Positions 35,571 through 48,747 of a stretch of DNA of 64,000 nt are shown piece by piece. Made by a program: the position numbers and the translations under genes. Source of the DNA: Vandiemenella viatica (taxonomy: Eukaryota > Arthropoda > Insecta > Orthoptera > Morabidae); assembly GCA_031002005.1 (NCBI GenBank), contig JARYHS010013630.1:236971539-237035538 (forward strand), given 5' to 3'. The notes beneath the pieces were generated by a model. That model worked only from the letters and a program-made list of their open reading frames with translations. It was not told the origin of the DNA and ran no database searches. Numbering within the stretch: the first letter of the stretch is position 1; each line of letters opens with the position of its first letter.

Positions 35571-38500
35571 AATCAACGCCCGTTCGCAGAAGTGGAGATT
35601 ACTGGCGATTTTGATTGAAATTACATAGTACTCTAATTCCCTCTTTCTTTCGCACATGTTTGAAAAGGTCTGGTGTTCCCATGTGACGAAACCGACAGCG
35701 TCCGTTTCAGTTCTATTTAAAAACCGGAGTTGTTTCTGAAGAATGCTGTGTGTTGTAATACAATCCACTTTTATTAAAATCTTAGTTGAAGTGCCACACT
35801 CCGGCTGTGGACAGTTATTTTCAGTCATTATAGTTGGGAGGGTATCAATTTCCTCTTAGGATTCGACTTTGCCTTCAGATACCATCAGGCAACAAGGCAA
35901 AGATCCCAATCAGACACAGAAGACCACAAAATGGGAAAAGCGCAGGAGGGACTAAACCCATTCCCATCCTGCAACATTGAGGGTAGAAGCGGGGGACTAC
36001 CACTCGTTTTTTACCGCGCGGTTTTTACCTTCACTTATGAACTTTACCGTCTTTTTTTGAAAACAGACTGAGTGGGTTCCAAAACCGTTCAACTTGGAAT
36101 AAAAATCCTCGGCTTCATTGGGGATCGAAATGTATTTGTCGTGAGACAAGCTGGCCCCTTGGTTACGCGGACGTGCACAATACAGCAACGTGTAGAGTTA
36201 TTTGGTGTTTCATATCTGTTTATTATGATTAGAATCCCTATGACGAAAATTATTTGTTGAAACATGTATACATTTAATTTTCGGAGAAGCTCAATTTTCA
36301 ACGTCGGTGAAGCACTTATAAGAACGAACTTTGAAACTACCTCCAAATTTCATTTTTGGTTTAAAAACAAAACAAAATAAGGAGGGTGGACCAATTTAAC
36401 ACCCGCAGCCATATTCAGTAGAAGAATTGATTATCAAACCTTCACGTTCTTCTCATTCGCTACAGTTTATTGTACCGTCAGCATCTCACAAAGAGCGAAG
36501 GAGCGTTGGAGTGGACAGACAAACGTTATGCTGTTTATCTGAAAATATTATCGCTAATAGATTCGTGGAAAGTTGTTTTATCTAGTTACATTCTGTAACT
36601 GTATAATTCAGCAGCATGGTGCGACAATCGAAGATATGTTATACCCATCCTCTAATCCCATTTTCCTTTTTACTTGTGAGCTGCCTTGTAGAGGAAAAAA
36701 TACGACATAAAAGCATTTAATACATTATATTTTATACAATTAACATTTCGTTTGAGTGCTAGATATTCAATCGTTTTGCTGTCACTTAGATATATAAATC
36801 AGCTAAGTGAGAGTAATAAATCACAGAAATCGGAGAAAACCAGAAATACTGCAACAAACTCTTCCCTTGCGACTGCGGTTTGGATTCATCTTCAAAGATT
36901 TCAAACAAACCTGAAAATTTACTTGGCTAAAATAATAATAAAACAGCAGTTTACATATTTTCCCTGTGATAAATACATTCAGCTTGTCATAAATTCCGAT
37001 TTTGTATGTTTTATTTTCTTTTTCAGTCAAAGGGAATAAAATCAGGTGCAGTTACATAATATTTATAAACCTTAACTACCTGCGAAATATAATATTTTTT
37101 TCTTATACGACGTAATAAGACGTCGTTTATGTGAAGACAATAGAGACGTACATTGAAAGTAGACAGGTAAACATTTAGTTAATTTCGAATGAACTTGGTT
37201 AAGATAAGTCCTCTCTTAAGGTAGTATGTTTGTTGGACGTGCTGAGCAGGCAGTGCGTGCTGGGTGTCATTTGTCCGGAAACTAGTCTCACCACCAATGG
37301 TTCTCGTAAGCGCCTCTCACATTCCAGACAATCCTCAGAAATGAGTTCGTTACGCCTCCGAAATGTTAGCTTCCGAACGACTGAAGTATTCTACTTTCAT
37401 TTTGCTAGGGCGTTTTATTTAGACGATAAATTAAAAGCATGTTGTACAGAATTACTCTGTTCTCTTTAAAGACATTGTGTATGCAATAATATTTAAGAAT
37501 GTGGTACCGGGTAAATATAAAATTACATCCTGAATAAAATCATTACACTATACATTTTTACGACAGAAAAAAGATACGACATCCATAAACAGAAACAAAC
37601 ACGGAAGATAAAACTTCTCAAAGAGTAATGAGTAAATCGATGGAACTAGAGAAATATCTCAATGATTCATGTCGTATTATAAACGTAGGACTCCATAATT
37701 ACACAATGCTTCTTAAATCTAAAGAGTTTTGTAAAACTACATCACAGTTCTTCGTCTCAGGGAGTGTAACTATTCCAAATCGTTAATTAAGGTGAATCCG
37801 GATTTAGCTTCTACCTCGTAGCCTATTTCAAGCACTCGACCCCGACACCAATCCGTTCCTCGAGCGCTCTTATTAGCTTTGGGTTTTCGTCCCGTGTTTA
37901 ACGGTGGAGAGGGGAGGGGGGTGAGGCATTAGAGTGACAATCAATACTGGCGGGGTCGGGGGTGGCATCAGTTTCACTGGCAGGCGGAGCCGGCAATTAC
38001 TCAGTGCCGGGATCGCAGTCGAGACATCGATTGCAGGGAATCGACTGTTGTAGCAACTTCGACCTAGGCTCTTTAGTCCAGATTTTAGCTTCTTTACTAA
38101 TAATGCTTCACCAACGGCAATGTTTTAGTTTCCTGTAGCCGTTGTAAATTAGAAATTTCTACATTTTATCAACACAGAAATAAGTTAGTAATGCTGCGAT
38201 AATAAACTGAACAGTTTCTGTAAAACACATTAACATTATTTCCCCTCACAACCAGTTTGTCTTATAGAGACAATCATTTGGATTTAACTCTAAGTCATTA
38301 AAGTATGGAAACAGTCAATCTGAATCAAAAAATCACAAAACCAAATATCGGTTTTACAGAAATAAAGGCAATGATTAATTTAGCAGTAGAATACCACAAG
38401 GACTGGAGAAAAAGACAAGTAACAAATGATGTCTGAAGGAAATCGTATTACAATCCGTTCTTAATATCGGTTATATGGCTCACATAGCCGGACTACTGCA

Positions 38501-38665
38501 TCACATCACTTGAACAGCTTAAAAACAAAAAGTAGCTGTACTATTTGGGATGTCAGGGGTGGTGAAAGTGAGACCAGAAGAGTTAGAGTATTGTTGTTCA
38601 TTATTTTATTTTATTTATAATTTGGTTACATCCAGACGTTAGATAGCATAATGCCGTCTAATTGA
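35571..38665. other. No gene recognised; GC-richer islet at about 37840-38060
   Basis: 35860-36260 contains two opposing frames of 60 to 85 residues without known motifs. The islet at 37840-38060 includes a g-rich segment (ggtggagaggggaggggg) and ggcggagccggcaattactc. The rest is AT-rich and unassigned. Confidence 0.4.
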
Positions 38666-38673
38666 TGCCGCCG

Positions 38674-38910
38674 AGAAAGACCGAACGTGGATGGTGTGCG
38701 ATTACGACCGAGCCTGGCATACGCGAACACGCGAATTTGAATACCCGTCCGGCCTCTCAGAATTCGGTTTTCCCTAGTTTCTCGAAATCACTCCATGCTA
38801 ATACTGTGACGATTCCTACAAAAGCCCATGATCGAATTCCTTCCCGGTTCCTCCCCAAAATCATCTTCCGTCTCTAATGACCTCGATGTCGATGATACAA
38901 AAACGCTGGC
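38674..38910 (+). mobile_element. SINE family A, diverged
   Basis: A decayed head (accgaacgtggatggtgtgc) and an altered B box (gaatttgaatacc) precede the recognisable body: cggttttccctagtttctcg, atcgaattccttcccgg and ccgtctctaatgacctcgatgtcgatg. The tail is short. Strong divergence suggests an old insertion. Confidence 0.85.
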
Positions 38911-39798
38911 ATAATAAAACATCATACGTTGAAATATTGCGTGATTAATTTTTACCTAAAGTGTTTTCCCACAAAAAAGTACTAGATAGTCTGGACGTTT
39001 CTTTTATTGATTCTCGGGTTGAAATGAGATAATTTTTATATATTCATAAGGGAAACTTTAAACAAAGTGCTCTTGCCAAATTTTAAACTCCAGGTTTCAC
39101 TTTTGTTCACTCTTCACTTAAAGATGACGAGGGAGGATACAATCACGGAGATGCAGGTATTGTGTTTAATCAACGCTTTATCTCGGTTAGTTTCCCTTGA
39201 AGAATGTATCAGTTTATAACGCCGAGAAAAACTTCGTCGATTTATGTGAGATGATGATGCTTTACAGTGGATAGCAGTAATTCTTGGTTGCGTACGCCAG
39301 TGATCAGGAGACCGACCAGATTCAGACAAAGAGGCGTATTTATCCGCTGGCATGTCACCGCACTGCCTTCCCCCTCTCCCAACTAATTTCCTCGCTTTGC
39401 GCGTCGTTTGCTGCTCACACACGCAGCCACTGTGCGCTGCTCGTTAACGCGTAATGTCGCAATGTGCTGGCGGCGCGGGATAAAGAGCTCTCCCGCCAGC
39501 CGCATTTTATTTCCGGATCAGGTATCTACCACCACGGTGAACTACAGACGGAATCGAACTCGAGGAATGCAATTGAAACTTATATTTCACAACAAATTTG
39601 TAATAACTGATTACTAAGGAATACATGTAGCTAAAGGAATTAACACACAATGTTTGGAAGCTTTTAGGTGAATACTGTGAGAAACATCCATTTTGTTCAA
39701 CTAGAAAGCTCATCCAGTGTTATGATTTGCTTGTTATTTCGTTAATGGATATTAGCGCCACATTATTTGTTGTTTACGGCGTTGTTTATTCACATCAT
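38911..39798. other. No gene recognised; small GC-richer islet at about 39270-39520
   Basis: 39195-39235 shares aacgccgagaaa-acttcg with the one-sided part of the palindromic insertion at 7214-7251, so it is probably a fragment of that repeat. 39270-39520 is GC-richer (gtgctggcggcgcgggat). Nothing else recognised. Confidence 0.4.
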
Positions 39799-39800
39799 AC

Positions 39801-40051
39801 CGAGTTCTGTGGGTGAATGGTTAACGTTCTGGCCTCGCATTCGGGAGGACGCCGGTTCGAATCCCCGTCCGGGCATCCAGATTTGGGTTTTCCATAGATT
39901 CCCCAAATCACTCTAGGCGAATGCCGGGATGCTTCCTTCAAAATGGGCTAAATTTCTTCCCGTTCCTTGTCCCCATACCCTTCCCGCCTCTAATGACCTC
40001 AACGTCGACGAGGCGTAAATTCATAAGTAAAAAAAAAAAAAATGAAAAAGG
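39801..40051 (+). mobile_element. SINE family A, full-length with perfect 14-bp target-site duplication
   Basis: Begins cgagttctgtgggtgaatgg with the tRNA-like head and a perfect B box ggttcgaatcc (39856-39866). The body follows: gggttttccatagattcccc, atgccgggatgcttccttc and cccgcctctaatgacctc, then a poly-A tail from about 40029. tattcacatcatac is present exactly at 39787-39800 and 40052-40065. The intact duplication suggests a fairly recent insertion and fixes the true ends of the family at about 250 bp. Confidence 0.96.
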
Positions 40052-40100
40052 TATTCACATCATACTGTCGCTGCAGCCAGAGCTTTATTTGTGTTGATAT

Positions 40101-40312
40101 TTTTTTCTTCATTATAATTCACTTCATTACAGGCGGGACAGGATGGGAACAAGTAACAGGAATGAGTACGATCCTGGATTTTTGAAGGAACCATCCCGGA
40201 ATCCATCTAGAGTGATTTGGTGAAACCTTGAAAATCCTAATTTTTTCTGGCCAGACGGGAATTTGAAACGGCAGACTCTATCATTACCTTTCACTTTGGG
40301 CATTCGGCCACT
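40101..40312 (-). mobile_element. SINE family A, antisense, diverged
   Basis: Inverted body blocks (caggcgggacaggatggg, accatcccggaatcc, gatttggtgaaacc) and a decayed head are clear. It lies tail-to-tail about 50 bp from the copy that ends at 40051, giving an inverted SINE pair. Confidence 0.85.
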
Positions 40313-41740
40313 CATAACTTATTTGACCGATAAATACATTTTCCCTAACTAAACAAGAAATATTACATACCATGACTTTTCAGATAATCTCATGAAAATA
40401 GAATGGCTGTAGCGGTCACGCTTACAGTAAACGGAAGCGAATCTCGTCCAAGGCATCGACAGTCCGGTTTTGCGTAATTTTCTCAAACAAATAGAAACAA
40501 ATTCTAGAAAACTTCTTCAGTTCATATCTTTGCCAATGTCTTGCCATTTCTCTGTCTTCCGGCACCTACAATTACGTTATCGATATGGTGTAATTGCACA
40601 AAAACCACAAATTCTGTATAACGACAGCTTCATCATAGTCAAGCATGGCTGGTGACAAGAATGTAACGATGCGCCGTCGACAAATGTTGCGCGGTCAGAA
40701 CCTTTGTCTAATGTTACAATGAAGATTAGCTTCGATTACATAGGATTTTCACTTTTTAGTATGTTACATAATGGTCTTTGTAAAGAAGCAGCAGTAATTC
40801 ATGTCAATATTGTCATTCTCCTCAAAACATGCTCTTCACAAACAGGTTACAGGAGAAACTTTATTATAAAGTAAGGAGTATGGAAACATTATCATTTTCC
40901 ATCGAGTTGTTGAGATGGGCATGATGTGCCGAATGGACACCAAATCTGATGGCCTGTTGATGATCCAGGACGACCACAATGAGTTACATTCATATGGTGC
41001 AATAGTTCTACAAACATAAAAAAAGATCGCTACCACTTAGGAAAAACCCAGAAAGTCTCGAAAATAATTTTGTGTTTATACTAAGGGAGACTGGTATATT
41101 TCTTTAATCTTGTTTCACGTCACGCAATTCGTACGGCGACACCTGCAGCAAAATAAATAAGGAACGGGTCTAGGTCGGAGTTGCGAGTGAGAGCCGCCAG
41201 CTGTCGGGCTTCATCCACTGTGCACTGAGTGTCGTTTAATTAAATGCAGCTGGCTGGCCGGCGCGCCTCCTGCACGTGGAGGAAGGCTGGCGCAGCGCGT
41301 TGATCGTCTCTAATTTAGCCGCCCTGCAACAGCGTGCATAGGGCGCCAGGGACGAGCCCCTAAATCAGACGTAATACCGTCCCACCACGGAGATACCCGG
41401 CCACCTGTCCCGGGACAGTGTCTCAAGCCTCGCGCACCTAGGCTTACTGTATCCACTCTCCTGAAACAACAAAGTCACAGCGTACACATACTCGACAGGA
41501 ATATTGTAGGCGCCTTTTATTTACTTATTAACAAAAACAATGCGTCTAACCCAGAAACTAAAGCAACGAATTAAAATTTTTTTCCCCATAAATAAGACTT
41601 AGGGGCTAGTTGACATCGATATCAATACATCCGAGATTAGAAACTGGGAGTTATCTGCTAAATGAAGATTCGCAACAATTTTTGTTAATAAACGTAGTAA
41701 AACCAAAATAATATTACATAATTTATAAGTTTGTGAACTG
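40313..41740. other. No gene recognised; GC-rich islet at about 41140-41460
   Basis: The islet includes a tttaattaaatgcagctggc segment, with a homeodomain-type TTAATTAA next to a CAGCTG E-box (about 41236-41254). gctggccggcgcgcctcctgc and agacgtaataccgtcccacc follow. It matches no repeat here. The rest is AT-rich. Confidence 0.4.
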
Positions 41741-42165
41741 AAACTACCTTTAAAGTACTCCCTATGGGAAGCTACGCACCTATTGCAGCGCCTACGCCAC
41801 ACTTCGAAGTACTTAGGACAAGCTGTTCTGGAATGTTCTCCAGAGCTGTCGACATATCAACCTTCATGTTTTCAAAATTTATTGCATGACTAAACTGCAT
41901 TGGATCTTCGGGTAAGGAACTGAGTCATTGGGGTAAGGTCAGGTGAGTACGTATAATGTCTAACAGTTATTAGTTTCGCAGCCATATTCCGAACAGACAA
42001 TGCAGTGTGGTCGGGTGCAGGAGCAATACACCTGGATTTTGAACCTGAGTTCTTCCGAGTAATATAAGTCTTTCATGTAGTCCACTGAAGTACGAGCAGA
42101 ACAAATATATATCAAACAGTTTTCATGTTGAATTAATGTTTCTCTGGCATAACTATTCATTCGTG
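41740..42165 (-). mobile_element. Mariner-type transposase relic, C-terminal part, antisense
   Basis: Minus-strand translation gives a broken series typical of mariner transposases. RPHCIVCSEYGCE (near 41975-42015) can be read in a shifted frame as a xPHxALSVRNMAA-like block. YSPDLTP (near 41920-41945) stands where YSPDLAP is usual, then TALENIPEQ (near 41835-41865), then WRRRCNRCVASHREYFKG (41750-41800). The downstream acidic residue of the catalytic triad is altered or lost in this reading, and stops interrupt the frame. The N-terminal DNA-binding half and the terminal repeats were not found. Confidence 0.75.
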
Positions 42166-44400
42166 CTTTTTGTGTATACTTGTTTATCTACTCTTTTTCG
42201 GTAAAATACTGAGCGTGATGCTCCAAAACGTTCATTGTCCCAGAGTTGTTAACTGATCATTGCAATCATACCTTCCAATTCTGACGTACTTGTAGTCAAC
42301 TAGAAATCACATCTTTACAACCACTGCCTCCAAGTATATGTTCAGGAAGAATACGTCATATGCAAGATCACTTTTTCCTCTTTACAACATACGTATCCCA
42401 AAGTTTTTTTATTCTGTGTAATACTAATTAACGGAATAGATTATCGTTGTCAGAAAAGATAGCTCGCATACGAGAAAAAAAAGTTGAACCTACAAGAGTA
42501 AATCAACAAAAGCCGAGTATGTTCCACTACTGCCGTAAAATTTGAAGTGTGTGAAAAACTTCATATTGGAAGTCAATGCACCCATTATTCCCTACTGTTA
42601 ATCAATACAGGATGTTGTGATTTTAGTAGGCAAATGACCCAACGGAATACGCTGATCTTCGATGTATTGAGGATAGAGAGATTCTTGTTCAATGAAAAAC
42701 TGTTACAGTGTCTCATATGGATCACTGTTGGCATCCGCCAGGAAGCTGTCTTCTCGGCGTTGACAATAGGCGTTATGAGTCGAGGCTGAACTATGAGCCA
42801 TAACCGACAAGTTTGCTCCCCAGCGCGACAGCTTTCCGTCGCTCGTTATGCCTGGATTGATTTAGTGGCCAATGAAACCCGCCTTTGAGGCGTCTGGAGC
42901 GAGCTTTAAGCTAGTTAACAACAGCGCAGACGTGGCACAAACCTTCGCGGCCAGCTGCCCTTTAATCCTCCCAACCCACACAGCTATTCCTTTCTCGTCT
43001 CTCTTGCAGACACATTCAAAGCTCGTTTAGCCTTTATGTCGTTTCGGTTCGCTGCAAAGTTAGCTATTTAATTCCTTGTATTTCGTCCCTCTGTACGTTT
43101 TTCACCACTTTTTTGAACTCGTAAACGGAAAGACATTATCTGCAACTCGAACTTTTGAAGAGGAACGACATAAAGTTTTTCTTTCTTTCTTTCTTTTTTA
43201 TTTTCGGCTCAAAGGCGAGAAAATGTTTCCACAAATACGCCGGTCGCGGCCGTTGGGAGCCAACGAATTTATAATTTTCTTTATTCCATTTATGATGGAA
43301 ATGCAGAAACTGTTGTCGGGGGTAATGATTGCAAGAGTGGACATGCCGCTGATGTAATTACAGCCCTGGATTGATCAACAAAATTCACTATTTTGACTAA
43401 TGACAACAAGAGTCTAGGTGTAGGTAGTTTCAATTTATTATGTACAAATATCTACCAGCTTACTATAAATTCAATCAATATGTTAGTTTTCTCTTTTAAA
43501 AATTCCTTTGATATGTGTGGAAACACACACATTTGAAGCCGCAAACGGAAAGACAGAATCTGCAAATCGAAAATTGCCTAAATTAAGATATTCTAAATTT
43601 AAATGACGAGTGAAAATAAATTAAAATAATTTTTTTGTTTACCGCGCAGTTTTTATATCATTTCCATTAAAAAATAAAATTCATCCCATATTTGTTTATT
43701 TTGCCTCATTGTATTCCACCTCCTACTATGTAAAATATTCTAATTTCAATGTAATTGAGATTGTTCGTTTGCCACCCTACTGTATATAATGCTATCAGTT
43801 CTCATAGAAATATGTCACGAATCAACTGATGGAAGAGATATCTGACACCTTGAACAAAAATTCGATAACTATTGGTTCGTCTGTTAATCGTCGGTAAAGA
43901 ATTCTTATACGACAGATTATCAAATTTAAAAAAAAGGACTGAAAGAAATCAGTTAAGTGCCTCTAAATTTGATCAATTTTCAATTATAGTATCATATTTT
44001 CCTTACAATGTGTGTTGGTTTCATTCTATTTATTTTATACGTTCCTTCCAGCCGCCTACTCTGTTACAAAACTTTTCTAAGACATTAAATTTACTCAACT
44101 CTTAACAATGTCCCAAATCTAATAAAATTATAGCATTTAAACTAAGTTTTTAAAGCATAAACGAATAGTCAGTTGTGAATCACAAGACAAGATGCCTTCA
44201 GTATCACCCTGATGAACAACTTTTCATGTTCATTGAATTCTAAAGTGACAGCTATACTGTATGTACATCCACAGTACTTTATTTAAAAAAGGAATAACAA
44301 TAGTGTTAAATGTATACGAATAGTTTTTCAGTCAACTGTAACACAACCAAGCAACATACACCTACAAACACATTAAGTCAGAAAGTTTATATGAAAACAA
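42166..44400. other. No gene recognised; GC-richer islet at about 42780-43060
   Basis: 42780-43060 has more G+C (ggcgtctggagcgagc, cttcgcggccagctgccc) and could be regulatory; 43180-43198 is a TTTC microsatellite. A 93-residue frame at 43076-43357 crosses it and shows no domain. The remainder is AT-rich. Confidence 0.4.
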
Positions 44401-44970
44401 TGGGTGCGAGCCCGCTAATGTGATGTGGGTGTGGTCACGGGTGTATATTAGTAACCATTTTTATCGTCAAATGTTGTGACCGCTTGACTCGATTTGGCTG
44501 AAATGCGAACGGTACCTGTATTTCATACTAAGGTTATGCTCTAAAAAATATCAAGAATTTCCTTTGTGTTTTAAGGGACTCAGGAGTGGTAAAGACAGAG
44601 ATTTTCCACCGACAAAGACTAACGCACTGTGTAATAAAAGACTTAATTGTCATAACCGTTTGATACGACCTAACTAAAATACGAATATGGCCTATATTTC
44701 AACATAATGATTCGCTCTACAAAATTTAAAGAATTTCTGTTGAGTTTCGAGGGACTTAGAAGTAACAAAGGCGGAGGTTTCGTACGGACAGAGACTACAC
44801 GCTATAAGATGAAAGGTCAAAGATCATCGTGTGACCAGGTCTAGCTGAAATACGAATCAAAATTGTATGTGACCATAAGTGTTTTCACCGTTAAATTTGA
44901 ATAATTTTTGTTGAATTTGAAGACAGAGATTTTACGCTGACTGACCCGGTCATATATATATGCACTGGTT
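44400..44970 (+). repeat. Three-unit ~173-bp tandem repeat, probably within a transposable element
   Basis: A (g)gctgaaatgcgaa/ctaaaatacgaa core recurs at about 44497, 44674 and 44844. Each is followed by a caagaatttc/aagaatttct/aataatttttgt block, a gggact segment and an acagaga segment. Units are 171-177 bp and diverged. The flanks (gcgagcccgctaatg at the left, ctgacccggtcatatatat at the right) look like element ends, but the class is unknown. Confidence 0.75.
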
Positions 44971-45539
44971 CCAGGTGCCTGAGGCGTACTGTAATGAGAT
45001 AACAGTTCGGGCATCTGATTTTTCGCTGCTCAACGATATATTAAAATATAGGTTATACTATTTCGAAGAGCAAAACTGAATTTTTTTCTTGATAAGAATG
45101 AGGTATTCAGAAGATACCTCTCTACCTGTGTATGGTTGATAACGATGACTAATGCATAAAATAATATTCACTACAGTGTAGGTCACTACAATCAACGCCT
45201 CAAGGTCTTATTTTCGATCATGACGTCTAAGAAAGATTACTCACAGGCCAATGATTAGAAATTGGGTATTTAGGAGACAATCCAAACACTAGTTTTAATC
45301 TTTTTTTCCATACGTATGAGATGGACAAAGCAATTTATAATTTCTGGGGAATCAGAATTCGAACACACTAATTCAATCAATCAATGTGAATAATGAAATA
45401 ATGCTTTACAAAAACAATTAGAGAGCCGTGAAAATTTCTCTCTGATTCAGTCCCATCCCATACCTGGAGTGATCAACCAGTCAACAGATAAGTTATATGT
45501 TTTAATATAATTCTATTCAACACTTCTAACTTTCTAATG

Positions 45540-45780
45540 GAGCGGCCTGGTGGCCCAATGGTTGGGGCATGTGACTGGAGATCGAAAGATATCTCATCAG
45601 AGATTTTTAAAAGGCCTTTAACTCAACCTTCACCGCTGGCACAGCTTGCTGCGTAATGTGAAGTACGTAAAAACGCTTCTGTGATTTGGATTCCTCGTAC
45701 AACTGTAGGTTGATTACCGGGGTAGGTTAAAGGCGGCTATGATATTGACTGAATGCACAGCCAATAAAATCCCTGTCCCC
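45540..45780 (+). mobile_element. SINE family B
   Basis: The head ggcctggtggcccaatggttgg carries an A-box-like tggcccaatgg. The normal B box has decayed around 45586. Family landmarks are aaaggcctttaactc, accttcaccgctggcacagc, gatttggattcc and the terminal gccaataaaatccc. Confidence 0.85.
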
Positions 45781-45844
45781 AGATCGTTACAAACATACGA
45801 ATCTTTTACTTTCTTGTGTATATGAATTAAGGAACACCAGAACT

Positions 45845-46020
45845 ATGGAAAATTGAAGCATTGAAATGTGGTACTATAGGAGGATGCTGAAAATCAAGTA
45901 AACAGATAAAGTACGGAATGAACGTGTTTTGAAATGATGGGTGAGGAAAGAATTTCTGGAAGAGTCTTACAGAAAAGAGAGACCATGCAGGATTTTTTAG
46001 TTAAAAAAAAGGTAATTTTG
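45845..46020 (+). mobile_element. LINE relic, C-terminal reverse-transcriptase fragment
   Basis: Across shifted frames the plus strand reads KIEAL, then YRRMLKIK, TDKVRNERVLK and MMGEER. This resembles the MWCYRRMLKISWTDxVxNEEVL segment found near the C-terminus of several animal non-LTR reverse transcriptases. Only about 60 codons are recognisable and a stop interrupts them. It lies 65 bp downstream of the family-B SINE. Confidence 0.6.
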
Positions 46021-48747
46021 GCTTCAAAGAGATAATAAGAAGTTATATGTGCCCGTCGAAAATGTAATTGTTCGTTGCTGGTGAAGACGATTTATACGGC
46101 TCACAAGTTTCCTGAAGAAGTTATGTTAAATTCACCACACAATTCTGTTAAATTGAGGTAGGGCAAAGAAAGTCTAGTTTGTGGAAGTTGGTTGTGGACT
46201 GCAGCCAGATATTGCCTTCTGGTTCAGCATACAGGTCGTCTGTGGAGCAGTATGACCATTTGCTGTGCGACAAGGGCCGTCTGTTGTGTTAATGCGGGTC
46301 GGGAGCAACAGCTCGTGAAGAACGTCGTTACGCTGTCTGCTGTGAATTACGAGCACAGGTGAGGCGGCGCGCACAGTGTCTTATTTATGGCTGTGGTCAC
46401 CTGCCCTAAAGTCATCACATTATCGAATCACTTGAGAATGACGGCAAGAACGTAGTGTAAAGGTGTGACCCGGGTAAGTGTAAGCTTGATCGATGACCGA
46501 TCAGCACCAGTAGAAATAATAATAGCTATAGTTATGATAGGGAAAGTGTCACATTCCATTAATCTTCTGTGCCGTGTTGTGGCTACGGAACATAATCTTC
46601 GGAATTTAGATTAGTGTCATCTATTTGTTTTATTTTTATTTTTTTAATTCTTTCTCACGTCATATTTTTTTATAATGTTTAGCAGCAAAATTTCTTATTT
46701 CAATCAAGCTTCATCTGTAAATTTGAAATAACCTTACGCGTCTTGTCGGCGTCATGATTATTATGATGATCACTAAAACTTAAATTCCTGCCATTCACTC
46801 GGTTTTATTTATTTATTTATGTTTCGTTTCCTTCTAAGATATCTGTTTTAGAGGGAGAATCGTTTCATTTATCTGAACAGTTACAGTAAATCTTGAATTG
46901 CGTTTAGGATTGTGAGGCTTGATTTCACCAAGGAATATTGTTATTGTCTTCATATATGGCCATTGTTTTATTGGTTAGCCTTTAAATGAATTTGTAACTG
47001 GTGATCGACTGACTGTCAAAGGTGGCAGGTTCATCAGAACCTACGATTAGCTATACCAACCTGAAGGAAAGCACTCTCAACATATACCAAATTATGTGAA
47101 TTTCTTACTGATAAGTCAATACGATTACTCTTGATGTCGAACTATTTAATTTCTCTTAACGAACTGTAACACTATTTATTCTTATAATTTGATATTCAAT
47201 AGATTTGCATATCTCAGCATAATAGCAGAGTGCATTTTCTCTCTCTATCTCTTTTTTTTTTTTTTTAACCAACGATAGATCATACTTAACTGAGAAGTAT
47301 CATAATTTGACAAGTAAGACGAAATAATTCAGATAATACTTACTTATTTGACTGTTTTTGATAACTATTCTAATAAGATTTACATATGGATCGCACTCCT
47401 GTAGCCTTACAGGATTGTATGTATACCAGGACTGTAGCACAAATAAATAAGGGAAGATACCAACCTAGCTACACGCGCATTTGCTAGAATATTTCTTTTT
47501 ATATTTTCTTATTATCTTTTATTTCACGCCGAGGGTTTCATTGCCGGTATCTTTTACATAAAGAAAAGAAAGAATATTAAAAACAGAGAAAAGTTACACT
47601 TAATTGGTTTGTCGTTTTCTGTTGAAATACATTTTTATGACTGTAGAAACGGGAAATCATAGAAGAATTGCCTCTCAAAATGAACAATGTTTAGTTGCAT
47701 TGGACTCCCGTATCGGCGCGAATGCCAGGCCAGAGTATTCAAAACTGTATTCACCTGTTTGTTTCCCACAATTAGTAGAGTATCACGCAGTAGATAAAAT
47801 CGATTAACATGACACATTAAGTTTTCAAGCTTTGGATGAGTTAAAATTTTCAGAAACTAAGCCAAGAGGACAAAAAGATTACTCCGACTTCTTGCAAAGC
47901 GGATCTAACTGTTGTTGAGTGAGAGGAGCAATTTGCCGATTCCTCATTTCATCATTCAACAAGTCAGAATCCATCAAACAACTTGTCATGATGGGAGCAG
48001 CGTTCAACTGGCTCTTGCATAAAGCGAGCACACGTGAGGTGGCTTACCGATCTGCATCCAGTGAGCCAGTCTGCGTCTGACAAAGGGTCGCGGCTTTCAT
48101 AATTCGTGTCGGCAGTCGCCTCTGGGGGAAAATATGCCCCGACCCGACCTGACCTCGGTCGCTGGCTGCCGTTTGAAGTGCACACACATATACACATACG
48201 TCCCGTCTCCACGCCGCTCTCTTATTAGGCGCTCCATTGACGGGTACAAATAATCTGGCGGTAAATCATAATTAATGAGAGAGTACCACACAAAGGGAGC
48301 GGCGCTCCGTTGTTTCAGGATCATCCTCTTCGGTTTCAACAAACAAATGCTCAGACGCTGCGACACAAGGTTTTTTTTATGCATCACCCATTTCTCCGTG
48401 GCGCAGGGCAAGAATTGTCGGCAGCCGGCTGTTAACTAGTGTTACAAACACGCAGGCTGTATGTCTTCCGCCAAGGACTGTTTACCAGACGTGATGTAGA
48501 CTGGTTTTGTTGTTTCTGCATCCATTTATTCAAGACAGTGTTCAGCGATGTGTTAAATCACTAACTAATAAGACCAATGTCTACGTTTTCTGTAGGCAAC
48601 TGGATTTACTTACTCTGTTAATTCGCACAGATTTAAGCGAAATGAACCGAAGATATACGTAAATGAGGGAAGAATGTAATCGTTTTTTTATCGTTACGAA
48701 CAATAATATTTTCATGTGGTCTTAATGTCCTAATCTACTCGTGTTCA
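46021..48747. other. No gene recognised; GC-richer islets at about 46170-46380 and 47990-48440
   Basis: The first islet (gtctgtggagcag, ctcgtgaagaacgtcgttacgc) and the second (ccccgacccgacctgacctcgg, cacgccgctctcttattaggcgctcc, gtaaatcataattaatgag) match no repeat here. The second holds a TAATTA core near 48266-48275. A T run occurs at 47250-47266. Frames across them lack domains. Confidence 0.4.
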
